A DNA stretch of 64,000 nt from NCBI GenBank assembly GCA_910587765.1, contig CAJUNR010000019.1:22955-86954 (forward strand). The letters run 5' to 3'. This document shows positions 9,149 through 18,751 of the stretch, piece by piece. Source of the DNA: an uncultured Lachnospiraceae bacterium. GTDB lineage: Bacteria > Bacillota > Clostridia > Lachnospirales > Lachnospiraceae. Both the position numbers and the translations under genes were made by a program. How positions within the stretch are numbered: the first letter of the stretch is position 1; each line of letters starts with the position of its first letter. The notes beneath the pieces are model-generated. The model made no database searches and was not told the origin of the DNA. It saw only the letters and a list, made by a program, of their open reading frames with translations.

Positions 9149-10849
9149 ATGAGCAACAGATTTGGATACAGAACCGGGAAACGAATGGCGGCGGCAGTCC
9201 TTGCGGTGTGCATGGCCGTCTCCCTTACGGGCTGCGCGGGCAGGAGGAAGATCAACGACGGAACGTTCCGTCCGGTGGATGAGGCGGAGCTTGCATTTCC
9301 CCTGAAGGAAAAGACCGTGCTGACCGGAATGATCAGTTATCCGCCCAATACGGAATCCGAGCCCAACAACCGGACAATTTTTAAACGGCTGCAGGAACAG
9401 ACCAACGTGGAGATCGACTGGACGGCGATCCAGTCCGACCAGTGGCCGGATAAAATTTCCCTGAATATGTCGGACCCGAACAAGCTGACGGACTTTATCT
9501 TTTCGGCGGGATTTACAGACAGCAACCTGTTAAAATACGCAGATTACGGCGCGATTATCCCGCTGGAACAATACATTGACGCGTACATGCCGAATCTGAA
9601 GTCGGTATTTGACCGATATCCGGAATACCGGACCATGTGTACGGATGTAAACGGACATATCTGGGCGCTGCCGTGGATTGAGCAGCTCGGTTCCAACAAG
9701 ACGGCCATCCAGACGGTGGGAGGCATGAGTTTCATCAATAAAAAATGGCTGGATTTTCTGGGGCTTGAGATTCCGGAAACGGTGGATGAATTCGAGGAAG
9801 TCCTGATTCAGTTCCGTGATCATGCATCCGAACTTCAGGAGGAATTTGGAATTGAAGGAAGCATTATTCCCATGTCCTGCATTGTCAACGACGGGGACCA
9901 GGACCCGTCGATCCTGATCAACGGCTTCGGAGAAGGATATGGGGAGGTGGATAAAGATAAGAATAACGGCAGGCATATTGTCGTTACAGATGAGCAGAAA
10001 GTAATCTGCAGCGCCACGCAGGAAGGCTATAAGAAAGGAATTGAGTGGCTGCATAAGCTGTACGAGGAGAATCTGATCGATCCGGAAGCATTTACCCAGG
10101 AATGGTCCACCTATGTATCAAAAGGAAAGTCCGGACGTTACGGCGTATGCTTCAGCTGGGATGTGGGAAATATCGACAACCTGAAAGACTGGGTGCCGCT
10201 TCCGGTTCTGACGGCGGATACCCGCAACCTGACGCCCCAGAACGGTTCTTTTACCAGCGGATTTGACCGCGGACGCTGTGTGGTGACTTCCGTGGCGGAA
10301 AATCCGGCGCTGGTATGCGCATGGCTGGATCAGATGTACGCGCCGCTGCAGTCTCCGCAGAACAACTGGGGAACCTACGGAGAGGATGACGATTTTGATA
10401 TCTTCGAGATGGGGAAAAATGCGGACGGCGAGGATATGTTAAGACATGCGCCTTTGGGCGACGCGTCTCCGGTGGAAGTCAGGGAGGCGGAATCGGTAGG
10501 AGGCCCTCTTGCCATACTGGATGAATATTACGACGTGTATGTGACCTGCCCGGATGACGCTCAGTATCGTCTGGACTGGATCGAAGAATATTATACGCCC
10601 GATATGCACACGCAGTATGTATATCCGAATATTTTCATGAGCCGCGAGGATACGGAGAAGCTTTCCAATCTTCAGGCAGATATTCATAAAGAGATCAAGA
10701 CAAAAAAAGCGGACTGGATCATGAACGGATTTACAGACAAGGACTGGGAGGAATATCTGGATAAACTGGAAGCCTACGGACTCAGTGAATATCTGGCATT
10801 ATTCCAGAAATATCTGGATTCGTATAACGCAAGCATGGAAGGAAAATAA
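9149..10849 (+). CDS. Sugar ABC transporter substrate-binding lipoprotein
   Basis: 566 aa, the size of LplA-type binding proteins. A lipoprotein signal peptide ends in the lipobox SLTGC with acyl-Cys at residue 29. The mature part is an extracellular solute-binding domain (TVLTGMISYPPN..., MSFINKKWLDFLGLEIPET is typical of the family). It is anchored outside the membrane and delivers sugar to the two upstream permeases. The start at 9149 follows GAAGGAGGCAGAGGA. A stem-loop follows the stop codon, which may protect this part of the mRNA. Confidence 0.92.
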   Translation: MSNRFGYRTGKRMAAAVLAVCMAVSLTGCAGRRKINDGTFRPVDEAELAFPLKEKTVLTGMISYPPNTESEPNNRTIFKRLQEQTNVEIDWTAIQSDQWPDKISLNMSDPNKLTDFIFSAGFTDSNLLKYADYGAIIPLEQYIDAYMPNLKSVFDRYPEYRTMCTDVNGHIWALPWIEQLGSNKTAIQTVGGMSFINKKWLDFLGLEIPETVDEFEEVLIQFRDHASELQEEFGIEGSIIPMSCIVNDGDQDPSILINGFGEGYGEVDKDKNNGRHIVVTDEQKVICSATQEGYKKGIEWLHKLYEENLIDPEAFTQEWSTYVSKGKSGRYGVCFSWDVGNIDNLKDWVPLPVLTADTRNLTPQNGSFTSGFDRGRCVVTSVAENPALVCAWLDQMYAPLQSPQNNWGTYGEDDDFDIFEMGKNADGEDMLRHAPLGDASPVEVREAESVGGPLAILDEYYDVYVTCPDDAQYRLDWIEEYYTPDMHTQYVYPNIFMSREDTEKLSNLQADIHKEIKTKKADWIMNGFTDKDWEEYLDKLEAYGLSEYLALFQKYLDSYNASMEGK

Positions 10850-10904
10850 ATCATTCAAATCATAATTCATATATTTGGTGTTTAAAAACTGCCGGAAAAG
10901 TATG

Positions 10905-10958
10905 ATAAACGGCACCAGAGAGCGAGAACGATGAGTGCAGAAATCCAGTGCCGTTTAT
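10905..10958 (+). other. Intercistronic stem-loop between binding protein and GH32
   Basis: ATAAACGGCAC at 10905-10915 pairs perfectly with GTGCCGTTTAT at 10948-10958 over a 32-nt loop. There is no T-run, so it is not a simple terminator. Stem-loops behind binding-protein genes commonly stabilise the upstream message; that role is inferred here. Confidence 0.5.
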
Positions 10959-10980
10959 ACAGTGGGAAAGGAAAAGAGTG

Positions 10981-12465
10981 ATGACAAGTCAGACATTACG
11001 TGAAGCGCGAAAATATGAAGAAGCTTCTGAAAAATTAATAAAAGCAGAGGAGCGTCCCGGTTTTCACCTGACTCCGCGTACGGGCTGGATGAACGACCCC
11101 AATGGTTTTTCTTACTATAAAGGTCGGTACCATCTGTTTTATCAGTACTATCCTTACGAATCCAGATGGGGGTCCATGCACTGGGGGCATGCGGTAAGCC
11201 AGGATCTGCTTCACTGGGAATCCCTTCCCTGCGCCCTGGCGCCGGACGAGGCGTACGACCGGGACGGGTGCTTCTCCGGAAGCGCGGTGGAGCTGCCGGA
11301 CGGAAGACAGCTGCTGATGTATACCGGCGTGCTGAAAGAGCGCCAGGGACACGGCGGATACCGGGAGGTGCAGACGCAGTGCCTCGCCGCGGGCGACGGG
11401 CTGGATTATGAGAAATATGAACAGAATCCCGTGCTGGACGATACGGACCTTCCGGAAGGCAGCAGCCGGTTTGACTTCCGTGATCCCCGGATCTGGAGAC
11501 ACACGGACGGAACCTACCGGTGCGTGGTGGGTTCCCGTCCGGCAGACGGAAGCGGGCAGATCCTGCTGTATACCAGCGGGGACGGGTTTCACTGGAAATT
11601 CAAAAGCGTGCTGGTTTCCAATCACGACCGGTTCGGGAAGATGTGGGAATGCCCGGATTTTTTCGAACTGGACGGGAAATGGGTGCTGCTGACCAGTCCG
11701 CAGGATATGCTCCCGGAAGGGTTCGAATACCACAATGGAAACGGAACGCTCTGCCTGATCGGTGATTACGACGAGGAGACCGGGACATTTAAGGAAGCGC
11801 ATGATCAGTCCATCGACTACGGGATTGATTTTTACGCGACGCAGACGGTCCTGGCGCCGGACGGCCGCCGGATTCTGATCGGCTGGATGCAGAACTGGGA
11901 CGCCTGCAGTATGCGTTCGCCGGAAGATCCGTGGATGGGGCAGATGAGCCTGCCAAGGGAACTGTCGGTCAGAGACGGCAGACTGTATCAGAAGCCGATC
12001 CGTGAACTGGATGCCATGCGGCGCAATAAAATATCATACACGCATGTCGCGGTTTCGGGAGTGGTGAAACTGGATGGGATCAGAGGAAGAATGGTGGATA
12101 TGGAGCTTAGGATCCGCCCGGAAGATCCGCAGAATCCGTACCGGAAATTTGCGGTCCGTTTTGCGCAGAATGACCGGTACTATACATCCCTGAGCTTTCG
12201 GCCGCAGGAATCGATTCTGAAAATCGACCGGAAGTTCTCCGGCTCCAGAAGAGCCATTATCCATCAGCGGCGAAGTCTGGTAAAGACCGCGGACGGAGAG
12301 CTGAAGTTACGGATCATACTGGACCGGTTCAGCGTGGAAGTCTTCGTGAACGACGGGGAACAGGTCCTGACTGCGACCATGTATACAGAGCAGGAAGCGG
12401 ACGGAATCTCGTTTTTCGCAGACGGAACTGCGAATATTGACGTTGTCAAATACGGACTTCAATGA
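10981..12465 (+). CDS. Glycoside hydrolase family 32 (fructan/sucrose hydrolase)
   Basis: 494 aa from the ATG at 10981 (GGGAAAGGAAAAGAGTG upstream). The GH32 triad is intact: TGWMNDPNGF (nucleophile Asp), FRDPRIW (transition-state Asp) and WECPDFF (acid/base Glu), in a five-bladed propeller, followed by a C-terminal beta sandwich ending around SVEVFVNDGEQVL. There is no signal peptide, so it acts in the cytoplasm on sugar imported by the transporter above, releasing fructose by hydrolysis. It could be a sucrose-6-phosphate hydrolase, but with an ABC rather than a PTS importer an unphosphorylated fructoside is more likely. Confidence 0.92.
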   Translation: MTSQTLREARKYEEASEKLIKAEERPGFHLTPRTGWMNDPNGFSYYKGRYHLFYQYYPYESRWGSMHWGHAVSQDLLHWESLPCALAPDEAYDRDGCFSGSAVELPDGRQLLMYTGVLKERQGHGGYREVQTQCLAAGDGLDYEKYEQNPVLDDTDLPEGSSRFDFRDPRIWRHTDGTYRCVVGSRPADGSGQILLYTSGDGFHWKFKSVLVSNHDRFGKMWECPDFFELDGKWVLLTSPQDMLPEGFEYHNGNGTLCLIGDYDEETGTFKEAHDQSIDYGIDFYATQTVLAPDGRRILIGWMQNWDACSMRSPEDPWMGQMSLPRELSVRDGRLYQKPIRELDAMRRNKISYTHVAVSGVVKLDGIRGRMVDMELRIRPEDPQNPYRKFAVRFAQNDRYYTSLSFRPQESILKIDRKFSGSRRAIIHQRRSLVKTADGELKLRIILDRFSVEVFVNDGEQVLTATMYTEQEADGISFFADGTANIDVVKYGLQ

Positions 12466-12671
12466 GAGACAGGAACGCCGACTCCTTTTTTACGGCCGGA
12501 GTTATTTTGGCAATCAGTAAAAATGTCTGCCCCAAAAAGCGGTTTGTATGGTATCATATAAGTACGGCCGGCTGGCCGGCAGTTTCCGGACAAAAAGAGT
12601 CCTGTGCTTATACGGGCTCGGGAGTTTTGCAGATGCCCGGATAAAATTTGAAAAAAGGAGAACCAACCCCC

Positions 12672-13370
12672 ATGAACCAGTATCAAATCCTGCTTGTGGA
12701 AGACGACGCGGAGATCAGCGAGATGCTGAAGAACTGTCTGAAGGCGGAAAATTACGATGTGGTCTGCGCCTTCGACGGGCAGGAAGCGTGTGCGAAATTT
12801 GACGCTTTTCCCGTTCATCTGGTCCTGCTGGATCTGATGATCCCGAAAATCAGCGGGATGGATGTGATGCAGCATATCCGCAAGAGCAGCGTTGTTCCGA
12901 TTATCATCCTCTCCGCAAAGGACAGGGAGAGCGACAAGACGCTGGGCCTGGGGCTGGGGGCGGACGATTACATCGCAAAACCTTTCTCGGTGGCCGAGGT
13001 TCTGGCGCGGATCCGGGCGGCTCTGCGCAGAACCAATCAGTATGATCAGGCGGCGGATTCGGGGCCGTCCGTCCTGACGGCCGGGGATCTGGTTATGAAC
13101 CTGTCGGATCACACCCTTACCAAGGGAGGAAAAACGGTAGATCTGACGGCGAAAGAGTTCGAGATTCTGAGACTTCTTCTGAAAAATCCCAGGAAGGTCT
13201 ATACAAAAGAGCAGATTTATTCTCTGGTCTGGAACGATGCTTATTATGGGGACGAGAATGCGGTCAACGTGCATATGAGCCGGCTGCGCAATAAGATTGA
13301 GGACGATTCCCGCAGGCCGCGCTATGTGATCACGGTCTGGGGCATCGGCTATAAACTGGGGGAAATGTAG
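12672..13370 (+). CDS. OmpR-family response regulator
   Basis: 232 aa. Receiver domain with acidic pocket VEDD and phospho-acceptor D54 (LVLLDLMIP), then a winged-helix DNA-binding domain (LTAKEFEILRLLLKNP to VITVWGIGYKLG). The ATG at 12672 was chosen for AAAAAAGGAG 11 nt upstream. The kinase gene begins at the next base after its stop codon. Together with the downstream ABC transporter it resembles systems that sense and resist lantibiotics or bacitracin. Confidence 0.9.
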   Translation: MNQYQILLVEDDAEISEMLKNCLKAENYDVVCAFDGQEACAKFDAFPVHLVLLDLMIPKISGMDVMQHIRKSSVVPIIILSAKDRESDKTLGLGLGADDYIAKPFSVAEVLARIRAALRRTNQYDQAADSGPSVLTAGDLVMNLSDHTLTKGGKTVDLTAKEFEILRLLLKNPRKVYTKEQIYSLVWNDAYYGDENAVNVHMSRLRNKIEDDSRRPRYVITVWGIGYKLGEM

Positions 13371-14312
13371 ATGAACGGCACATTTCTCCCGTTTTTTCTC
13401 TGTCTCTGCATTCTCTTTTTGCTGCTTGTCGTCCTCTGGCAGCAGTTTGCCTTTCGGACCGGCACGCAGGCAAAGCTGAAAAGGATCCATGAAAAGCTGA
13501 AAGAGATCGCGGATACGGACAGCGGGGAACGGCTCATGGTTTTTACGGATAACAGAGAGCTGATGGAGCTGACGGCGCAGATCAACCGTCTGCTGGAGGA
13601 GCGTTCCCGGGCGAAGGCGGATTACCGCCGTTTTGAGACGGCCTCCAAAAAAATGCTGTCCAATATTTCGCATGATATCAAAACGCCCATGACCGTGGTG
13701 CTGGGTTATCTGGAGATTATGAGGCTTAACGGGGAAGCCGCCCCCGGGATGCTGGCCAGGACCGAACAGAAGGCGCAGAGTGTGATGGAGCTGATCAGCC
13801 AGTTTTTTACACTGGCAAAGATCGAGGCGGGCGATATGGATCTGAAGCTTTCCAGAATCGACTTGAGCGGGCTCTGCAGGGAGAGTATTCTCGATTTTTA
13901 TGAGATTCTGTCGAAGTCTGATTTTCAGGTGGAAATTGATCTGCCGGAGCAAGCGGTCTTTGTGTTGGGAGATCGGGAGGCGCTGCAGCGTATCCTGTTT
14001 AATCTCGTTTCCAACGCAGTCCGCTACGGGTCCGACGGGAAATATCTGGGCGTCGTTTTGCGAACCGACGATAAAAATGTTTATGTGGATGTGGTCGATC
14101 GCGGGCAGGGGATCGAGAAAGCCTTTGCCGGCCGTATTTTTGACCGCCTTTTTACGATGAAGGATTCCCGCAGCCGCAGCATTCAGGGCAACGGCCTCGG
14201 CCTGACGATCGCCAGAAATCTGGCACTGCAGCTTGGAGGGGACATTACGCTGGACAGTACCCCTCATGTAAAGACGACCTTCACCCTCTGGCTGAAGCGG
14301 GCGCGGTACTGA
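13371..14312 (+). CDS. Sensor histidine kinase with minimal membrane sensor
   Basis: 313 aa. The N-terminus is a single membrane helix (about residues 5-27) with no obvious extracellular domain. HisKA segment NISHDIKTPMTVVLGYLEIM carries the phospho-His. The HATPase_c domain has NLVSNAVRYG (N box), DRGQGI and GNGLGLTIA (G boxes). A kinase lacking its own sensor domain next to an ABC transporter is often controlled by that transporter. It starts directly after the regulator's stop codon. Confidence 0.88.
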   Translation: MNGTFLPFFLCLCILFLLLVVLWQQFAFRTGTQAKLKRIHEKLKEIADTDSGERLMVFTDNRELMELTAQINRLLEERSRAKADYRRFETASKKMLSNISHDIKTPMTVVLGYLEIMRLNGEAAPGMLARTEQKAQSVMELISQFFTLAKIEAGDMDLKLSRIDLSGLCRESILDFYEILSKSDFQVEIDLPEQAVFVLGDREALQRILFNLVSNAVRYGSDGKYLGVVLRTDDKNVYVDVVDRGQGIEKAFAGRIFDRLFTMKDSRSRSIQGNGLGLTIARNLALQLGGDITLDSTPHVKTTFTLWLKRARY

Positions 14313-14466
14313 CGCGGCGCGGGCAGTCCCAAGGCGGTCTGTGAATCCATGGGAAGATTTCATCAAACGGCGGAAAAAACTCCACGAAAGAAATTTGTAA
14401 GATTTCAGCAAGAGTTTTGAAAAAGGAAACCGCTACAATGATCCGTAAGAAAGGGGGCAGAAGAAC

Positions 14467-15378
14467 GTGCCATATGTATTACAGACAAATCATCTTACGA
14501 AGACCATCGGCGGAAAAGATCTGGTGAACGACGTCAGCCTGCATATCAAAAAGGGAGAAATCTACGGGTTTCTCGGCCCTAACGGAGCGGGCAAGACGAC
14601 GGTCATGAAGATGATCACCAATCTCTGGAAGCCTACCGGCGGAAGTGTGGAGATTTTTGGGGAGACGCTGACTCCAAAGTCTTATGAGGTGCTCAAGCGG
14701 ATAGGAAGCATCATTGAATTTCCTGCTTTTTACGAACATCTGAGCGGTTATGAGAATCTGAAACTGCACGCCGAGTATATGGGGTATTATCATCACGGGA
14801 GCATCGAGCAGGCGCTGGAACTTCTGGATCTGACCGATTCAGCGGGAAAACCAGTAAAAAACTATTCTCTGGGAATGAAGGAACGGCTTGGCATTGCCCG
14901 GGCGGTTCTTGCCAGACCGGAGCTTCTGATTCTCGATGAGCCCACCAACGGGCTGGATCCGGCGGGCATGAAGCAGATCCGCGACTTGATGAAAACCCTC
15001 TGTACAGAGTACGAAACAACCGTCATGATGTCCACCCATATCCTTTCGGAGATCGAAAGCATTGCCGATACGGTGGGCGTGATCCATCATGGCAGATTAA
15101 AAAAAGAGATCCGTATGAAAGAGATCGAACAGATGAGCCTGGCTTATACGGAACTGTCCGTGCCGGATCAGAAAAAGGCGGCTTATGTGCTTGCCGAAAA
15201 GCTTGGAATGACGAATTTTAAGATCGTCGGAGACGGACAGATCCGCATCTATGATACCCGGGTGTCGGCGCAGGAGCTGTCGGAAGTGTTGGTTCTCAAC
15301 GGTGTCTCGGTGGCTGCTCTCGGAAAGAAAGCAGAGACGCTGGAAGACTATTTCCTGAAAATGACGGAGGAGGGATAA
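14467..15378 (+). CDS. ABC transporter ATP-binding protein (peptide-resistance type)
   Basis: 303 aa. Walker A GPNGAGKTT, signature YSLGMKERLGIARAVLA, Walker B LLILDEPTNGLDP, switch His in STHIL. The signature begins YSLGM rather than LSGGQ, as in many lantibiotic-immunity and bacitracin-type exporters (BcrA/SpaF-like). The start is GTG at 14467 behind AAAGGGGGCAG. It pairs with the permease 4 nt downstream. The C-terminal 80 residues are the extension usual in this family. Confidence 0.9.
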   Translation: MPYVLQTNHLTKTIGGKDLVNDVSLHIKKGEIYGFLGPNGAGKTTVMKMITNLWKPTGGSVEIFGETLTPKSYEVLKRIGSIIEFPAFYEHLSGYENLKLHAEYMGYYHHGSIEQALELLDLTDSAGKPVKNYSLGMKERLGIARAVLARPELLILDEPTNGLDPAGMKQIRDLMKTLCTEYETTVMMSTHILSEIESIADTVGVIHHGRLKKEIRMKEIEQMSLAYTELSVPDQKKAAYVLAEKLGMTNFKIVGDGQIRIYDTRVSAQELSEVLVLNGVSVAALGKKAETLEDYFLKMTEEG

Positions 15379-15382
15379 AGGG

Positions 15383-16090
15383 ATGTGGAAACTGATTAAA
15401 CTGGAATGGAAGAAAAACAATATTGGAAAATACATAAAAAAGGCAGTGATTTTGGCGGTTCTGCTCTGTCTGTTCCTGTTTGCGCTGGCTTATCTGGGGA
15501 TTGCCAATGATCCGGACACCGGCGTGCCGGACGCGGCGCACGGCAGCGGGACGATCTCGGCGTCGATCGAGCTGTTCACCAGTATGACGTCCCTGATTCT
15601 TACAGGTGTGATGTTGTCCTCTTTTATCGTCGGCGCCTACAAAAACAAAACCATGAATCTGATGTTTTCCTATCCCATCCGAAGGCAGAAGATTCTGGTT
15701 TCCCAGATGCTGGCGGTCTGGCTTTTTAACTTTGCGGCGCTGGTTCTCACAAGACTGCTGGTCTACGGCTGTATTCTGGCGGGCTCCTGCTTCAGGACTT
15801 CGTCCTTCCCCCTTGACTTTGATATGACGGGCGCCGGGTTCTACCTGCAGTTACTCCTGAAATCCGCGGTTCTTGTCACCATGGGCTTCATTGCGCTCTA
15901 TGTGGGGATGGCCATGAGGTCTTCCAGAGCAACGATCGTCTCGTCCTTCGGCCTGATCTTTCTGACCCAGGCAAGTATCGGCGACCTGACCCTGTCGGGC
16001 AGCGCGTACGTCCCGGCAGTGCTGACCCTGATCTCCCTGGCCTGCGCCTTTCTGTCCGTCTGCCGGGCGGAGACAGAGGATCTGATGTAG
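15383..16090 (+). CDS. ABC-2 type permease
   Basis: 235 aa with six hydrophobic helices. The opening MWKLIKLEWKKNNIGKYIKK is a basic cytoplasmic segment typical of lantibiotic-immunity permeases (SpaE/MutE-like ABC-2 family), and FSYPIRRQKILVSQM matches the conserved cytoplasmic loop. It follows the ATPase gene by 4 nt. Likely role: with the ATPase, removing an antimicrobial peptide or similar compound from the membrane; inferred from the neighbouring two-component system. Confidence 0.82.
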   Translation: MWKLIKLEWKKNNIGKYIKKAVILAVLLCLFLFALAYLGIANDPDTGVPDAAHGSGTISASIELFTSMTSLILTGVMLSSFIVGAYKNKTMNLMFSYPIRRQKILVSQMLAVWLFNFAALVLTRLLVYGCILAGSCFRTSSFPLDFDMTGAGFYLQLLLKSAVLVTMGFIALYVGMAMRSSRATIVSSFGLIFLTQASIGDLTLSGSAYVPAVLTLISLACAFLSVCRAETEDLM

Positions 16091-16179
16091 GGAAGCGCCG
16101 TGTTTCAGGAAGGATAAAAAACAGAAGACAGAGGAGAAAAGAGCAACGATATTAACTATTCTAAAACAGGACAGCGAAA

Positions 16180-16707
16180 TCAAGACCGTGGATACGCGAA
16201 ATCTGCTTTTTCCGCAAGGCCTTTTTCCATAAGAAGCAGCTTCCCTTTTTTGTCAATTCCGCCCGCATATCCGGTCAGACTTCCGTTGCTCCCGACGACG
16301 CGGTGGCAGGGTATGATAAGAGAGACCGGATTGTGCCCGACAGCCCCGCCGACTGCCTGCGCGGACATGGTCTGCCGGCCTTTCTGACGCGCGATCTCCT
16401 GCGCGATCTGTTTGTAGGTGGTGGTCTGTCCGAAGGGGATCGCGAGCAGGAGAGCCCACACTGCTTTCTGAAATTCCGTGCCCTTCAGGGACAGGGGCGG
16501 AGTAAAGCCCGGATCTTTCCCGCTGAAATATATCGAAAGCCAGCGGTCCGCTTCCGCAAAAACCGGAAGTTCTCCGGCGTTGTATTCGGCAGGGAGCGTG
16601 CTCCCGAAGTATTTCTGACCGTCGAACCACAGGCCGGTCAGGCCCTGCCGGTCGCCGGCGAGAGTAATTCCGCCGAGCGGAGAAGTATAGTGATGGATAC
16701 AGGTCAT
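16180..16707 (-). CDS. ogt: Methylated-DNA-[protein]-cysteine S-methyltransferase
   Basis: 175 aa, the usual size. The active-site motif IIPCHRVVGSNG contains the methyl-acceptor C134, and GTEFQKAVWALLLAIPFG and TTTYKQIAQEIA form the helix-turn-helix that binds DNA. It repairs O6-alkylguanine by suicide transfer to the Cys. It is convergent with the ABC permease and stands alone. Confidence 0.95.
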   Translation of the reverse strand: MTCIHHYTSPLGGITLAGDRQGLTGLWFDGQKYFGSTLPAEYNAGELPVFAEADRWLSIYFSGKDPGFTPPLSLKGTEFQKAVWALLLAIPFGQTTTYKQIAQEIARQKGRQTMSAQAVGGAVGHNPVSLIIPCHRVVGSNGSLTGYAGGIDKKGKLLLMEKGLAEKADFAYPRS

Positions 16708-16790
16708 CTTTTCGTTCCTTTCTATTTACAATATCATCTTTAGCATCGTAATCGGGAGGGGAAGACTTCTTTCCTTCCCGCGCACTTAAT

Positions 16791-16818
16791 CGAGCAGGGA
16801 AGGTTTCTTCCCTGCTCG
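16791..16818. terminator. Strong hairpin, probable terminator
   Basis: CGAGCAGGGAAG at 16791-16802 pairs perfectly over 12 bp with CTTCCCTGCTCG at 16807-16818 around GTTT. The core is nearly identical to the hairpin at 41374-41399. No long T-run follows on the plus strand. It lies upstream of ogt and downstream of the minus-strand gene at 16914, so it could end that transcript. Confidence 0.5.
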
Positions 16819-16913
16819 CGCATCAGGCGCCCGTATGCATAAAAAGAGAAGCCATCTCACGAAAGATTCCGTGGATGGCTTTTTAACGGTAAAAACAGCC
16901 CGGTTGTTTATTG

Positions 16914-17408
16914 TCAGAAAGAAGTCTGAACGTCAATACAGGGTTCGGCATCATAGAAAGCCTGCCTGCCCTCATTGTGTCCATACGCAAAATAGTGATC
17001 TAATAATGCCTGAGCGTCTCTGCCGACCGTCGCCGCGATATCGGGGTAGGTGTTGTAGTAGAAGATCGGATCAAGCTTGGGCAGGTCGCTGTCGGCGTTG
17101 GCAGGGTCCGCGGGAGGGATCTGCATGAGAAAAGCGGTTCTTTCCTCGACGGTATCCACATGGCCGGCCGCATCGCGCCATTCGGCCTGCGCATTAGGAA
17201 AACGTCCTTCCTTCATCCCGAACATCTGGTAATGGCGGAACAGAGCCGCGGGGTCGAATCCGGTCACTGCCGCTACGTCTTCGTATTTGGCATAATAATA
17301 ATTGGGGTCAAACGCGGTCGCTGCCTTAACCGGAAATACGGTAAAAGCCGAGGCCAGGAATACGGCGCACATGGTGCACAGCAGCATTTTTGTTTTCTGA
17401 AATCTCAA
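16914..17408 (-). CDS. Secreted protein with two tandem 40-residue repeats
   Basis: 164 aa from a TTG at 17408. I prefer it to the ATG at 17423 because GGAGGT lies inside the first codons of the longer frame, 7 nt before the TTG. A signal peptide (hydrophobic LLCTMCAVFLASAFTVF, then VKAA) is followed by two repeats: FDPNYYYAKYEDVAAVTGFD and LDPIFYYNTYPDIAATVGRD, each ending in HY...G..EGR. This D-P-x-Y-Y...PD(V/I)...G repeat is widespread in exported bacterial proteins of unknown function. Confidence 0.75.
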   Translation of the reverse strand: MRFQKTKMLLCTMCAVFLASAFTVFPVKAATAFDPNYYYAKYEDVAAVTGFDPAALFRHYQMFGMKEGRFPNAQAEWRDAAGHVDTVEERTAFLMQIPPADPANADSDLPKLDPIFYYNTYPDIAATVGRDAQALLDHYFAYGHNEGRQAFYDAEPCIDVQTSF

Positions 17409-17584
17409 TCTGGTCACCTCCATAAAATATAGTCGCTGTTTTTACTTCTAATAACAGGATAACACCGGCGCTGTAAATTATCAACAGAAAAACAACAAAA
17501 AGCAAGGCGGATACGGTTCATGAATGAATGCTTCCGATTCGGGAAATAATGGAAATCAAAGTTGTAAGAGAGGAGGATTCGTGT

Positions 17585-18751
17585 ATGAATCTGGCGGACC
17601 ATGAGTTTATCAAGTATATGAGCCGGTTCGACGGCTGTCCGTTCTCGGTGGTCCTACACGGGGAGCGGCATCAGATCGGGGAGGGGGAGCCGGTTTTTTC
17701 GGTTGTCATTCGTCAGGCGCCGAATGTGAAGGCTTTGATGACCAGCACGTCGCTTGCCCTTGGCGAGGCCTATATGGCCGGCGATATCCAGGTGGAAGGA
17801 GAATTGTATCCGGCGCTCAGGTATTTTATGGGGCAGATGGGAAAATTTTCCACTGACACCAAAGTGCTTTCCAGGCTGCTGTTTCCCTCCGTATCAAAGA
17901 AAAATCAGAAAAAGGAAGTCTGCTCCCATTACAATATGGGCAATGATTTCTATCGTCTGTGGCTGGATGAAACGCTCAGCTATTCCTGCGGCTATTTCCG
18001 GACGGAGAAAGATTCCCTCTGTGAAGCACAATATCAGAAAGTAGATCGGATCCTTGCGAAGCTGCACCTGAAAGAAGGGATGACGCTCTGCGACATCGGC
18101 TGCGGATGGGGGTTCCTCCTGCTTCGCGCCGCCGAAAAATACCGTGTGCAGGGAGTCGGGCTTACGCTGAGCGAAGAACAGAAGCGGGTGTTTGAAGAGC
18201 GGATCCGGGAAGAAGGGCTCGAGGGACAGGTGAGGGCGGAACTTCTGGACTATCGGGATCTGAAGACGCTTTCTCTCACCTTCGACCGGATGGTCAGCGT
18301 GGGGATGGTGGAGCATGTAGGGAGAGAAAACTATATTCCCTTTATGGAAAGCGTAAAACAGGCGCTCAAACCCGGCGGGCTGTTCCTTCTGCATTTTATC
18401 AGCGCGCTGAGGGAGCATCCCGGGGATGCGTGGATGAAAAAATACATCTTTCCCGGAGGGGTGGTGCCGAGCCTGCGGGAGCTTTTGCACATTGCCGGGG
18501 AGCTTGACCTGCATACGCTGGACGTGGAAAGCCTGCGGCGTCACTACAGCAGGACGCTGCTGTGCTGGAACGAGAATTTTCAAAAACATCGCTCCGAGAT
18601 CACAGCGATGTTCGACGAGCGTTTTGTGCGGATGTGGGAGCTCTATCTGTGCTCCTGTGCGGCAACCTTCACAGACGGGATCATTGATCTGCATCAGGTG
18701 CTTCTCACCAACGGAGTTAACAACGATCTTCCGATGACAAGATGGTATTGA
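17585..18751 (+). CDS. cfa: Cyclopropane-fatty-acyl-phospholipid synthase family methyltransferase
   Basis: 388 aa from the ATG at 17585 (GAGGAGG upstream). A C-terminal SAM-dependent methyltransferase domain has motif I LCDIGCGWGFLLL. YSCGYF, VGLTLSEEQ, SVGMVEHVGRENY and the late YYLWH-like segment are replaced by family-typical equivalents such as HYSRTLLCW. It methylenates double bonds of membrane phospholipid acyl chains at the membrane surface. It stands alone. Confidence 0.9.
   Translation: MNLADHEFIKYMSRFDGCPFSVVLHGERHQIGEGEPVFSVVIRQAPNVKALMTSTSLALGEAYMAGDIQVEGELYPALRYFMGQMGKFSTDTKVLSRLLFPSVSKKNQKKEVCSHYNMGNDFYRLWLDETLSYSCGYFRTEKDSLCEAQYQKVDRILAKLHLKEGMTLCDIGCGWGFLLLRAAEKYRVQGVGLTLSEEQKRVFEERIREEGLEGQVRAELLDYRDLKTLSLTFDRMVSVGMVEHVGRENYIPFMESVKQALKPGGLFLLHFISALREHPGDAWMKKYIFPGGVVPSLRELLHIAGELDLHTLDVESLRRHYSRTLLCWNENFQKHRSEITAMFDERFVRMWELYLCSCAATFTDGIIDLHQVLLTNGVNNDLPMTRWY

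Noticed and set aside
12459..14411. Long minus-strand open frame of 650 codons
   Set aside because: It is antisense to the response regulator and kinase genes, which have clear motifs; the minus frame shows no domain and is rich in His/Arg/Gln as expected for a shadow of GC-rich genes.
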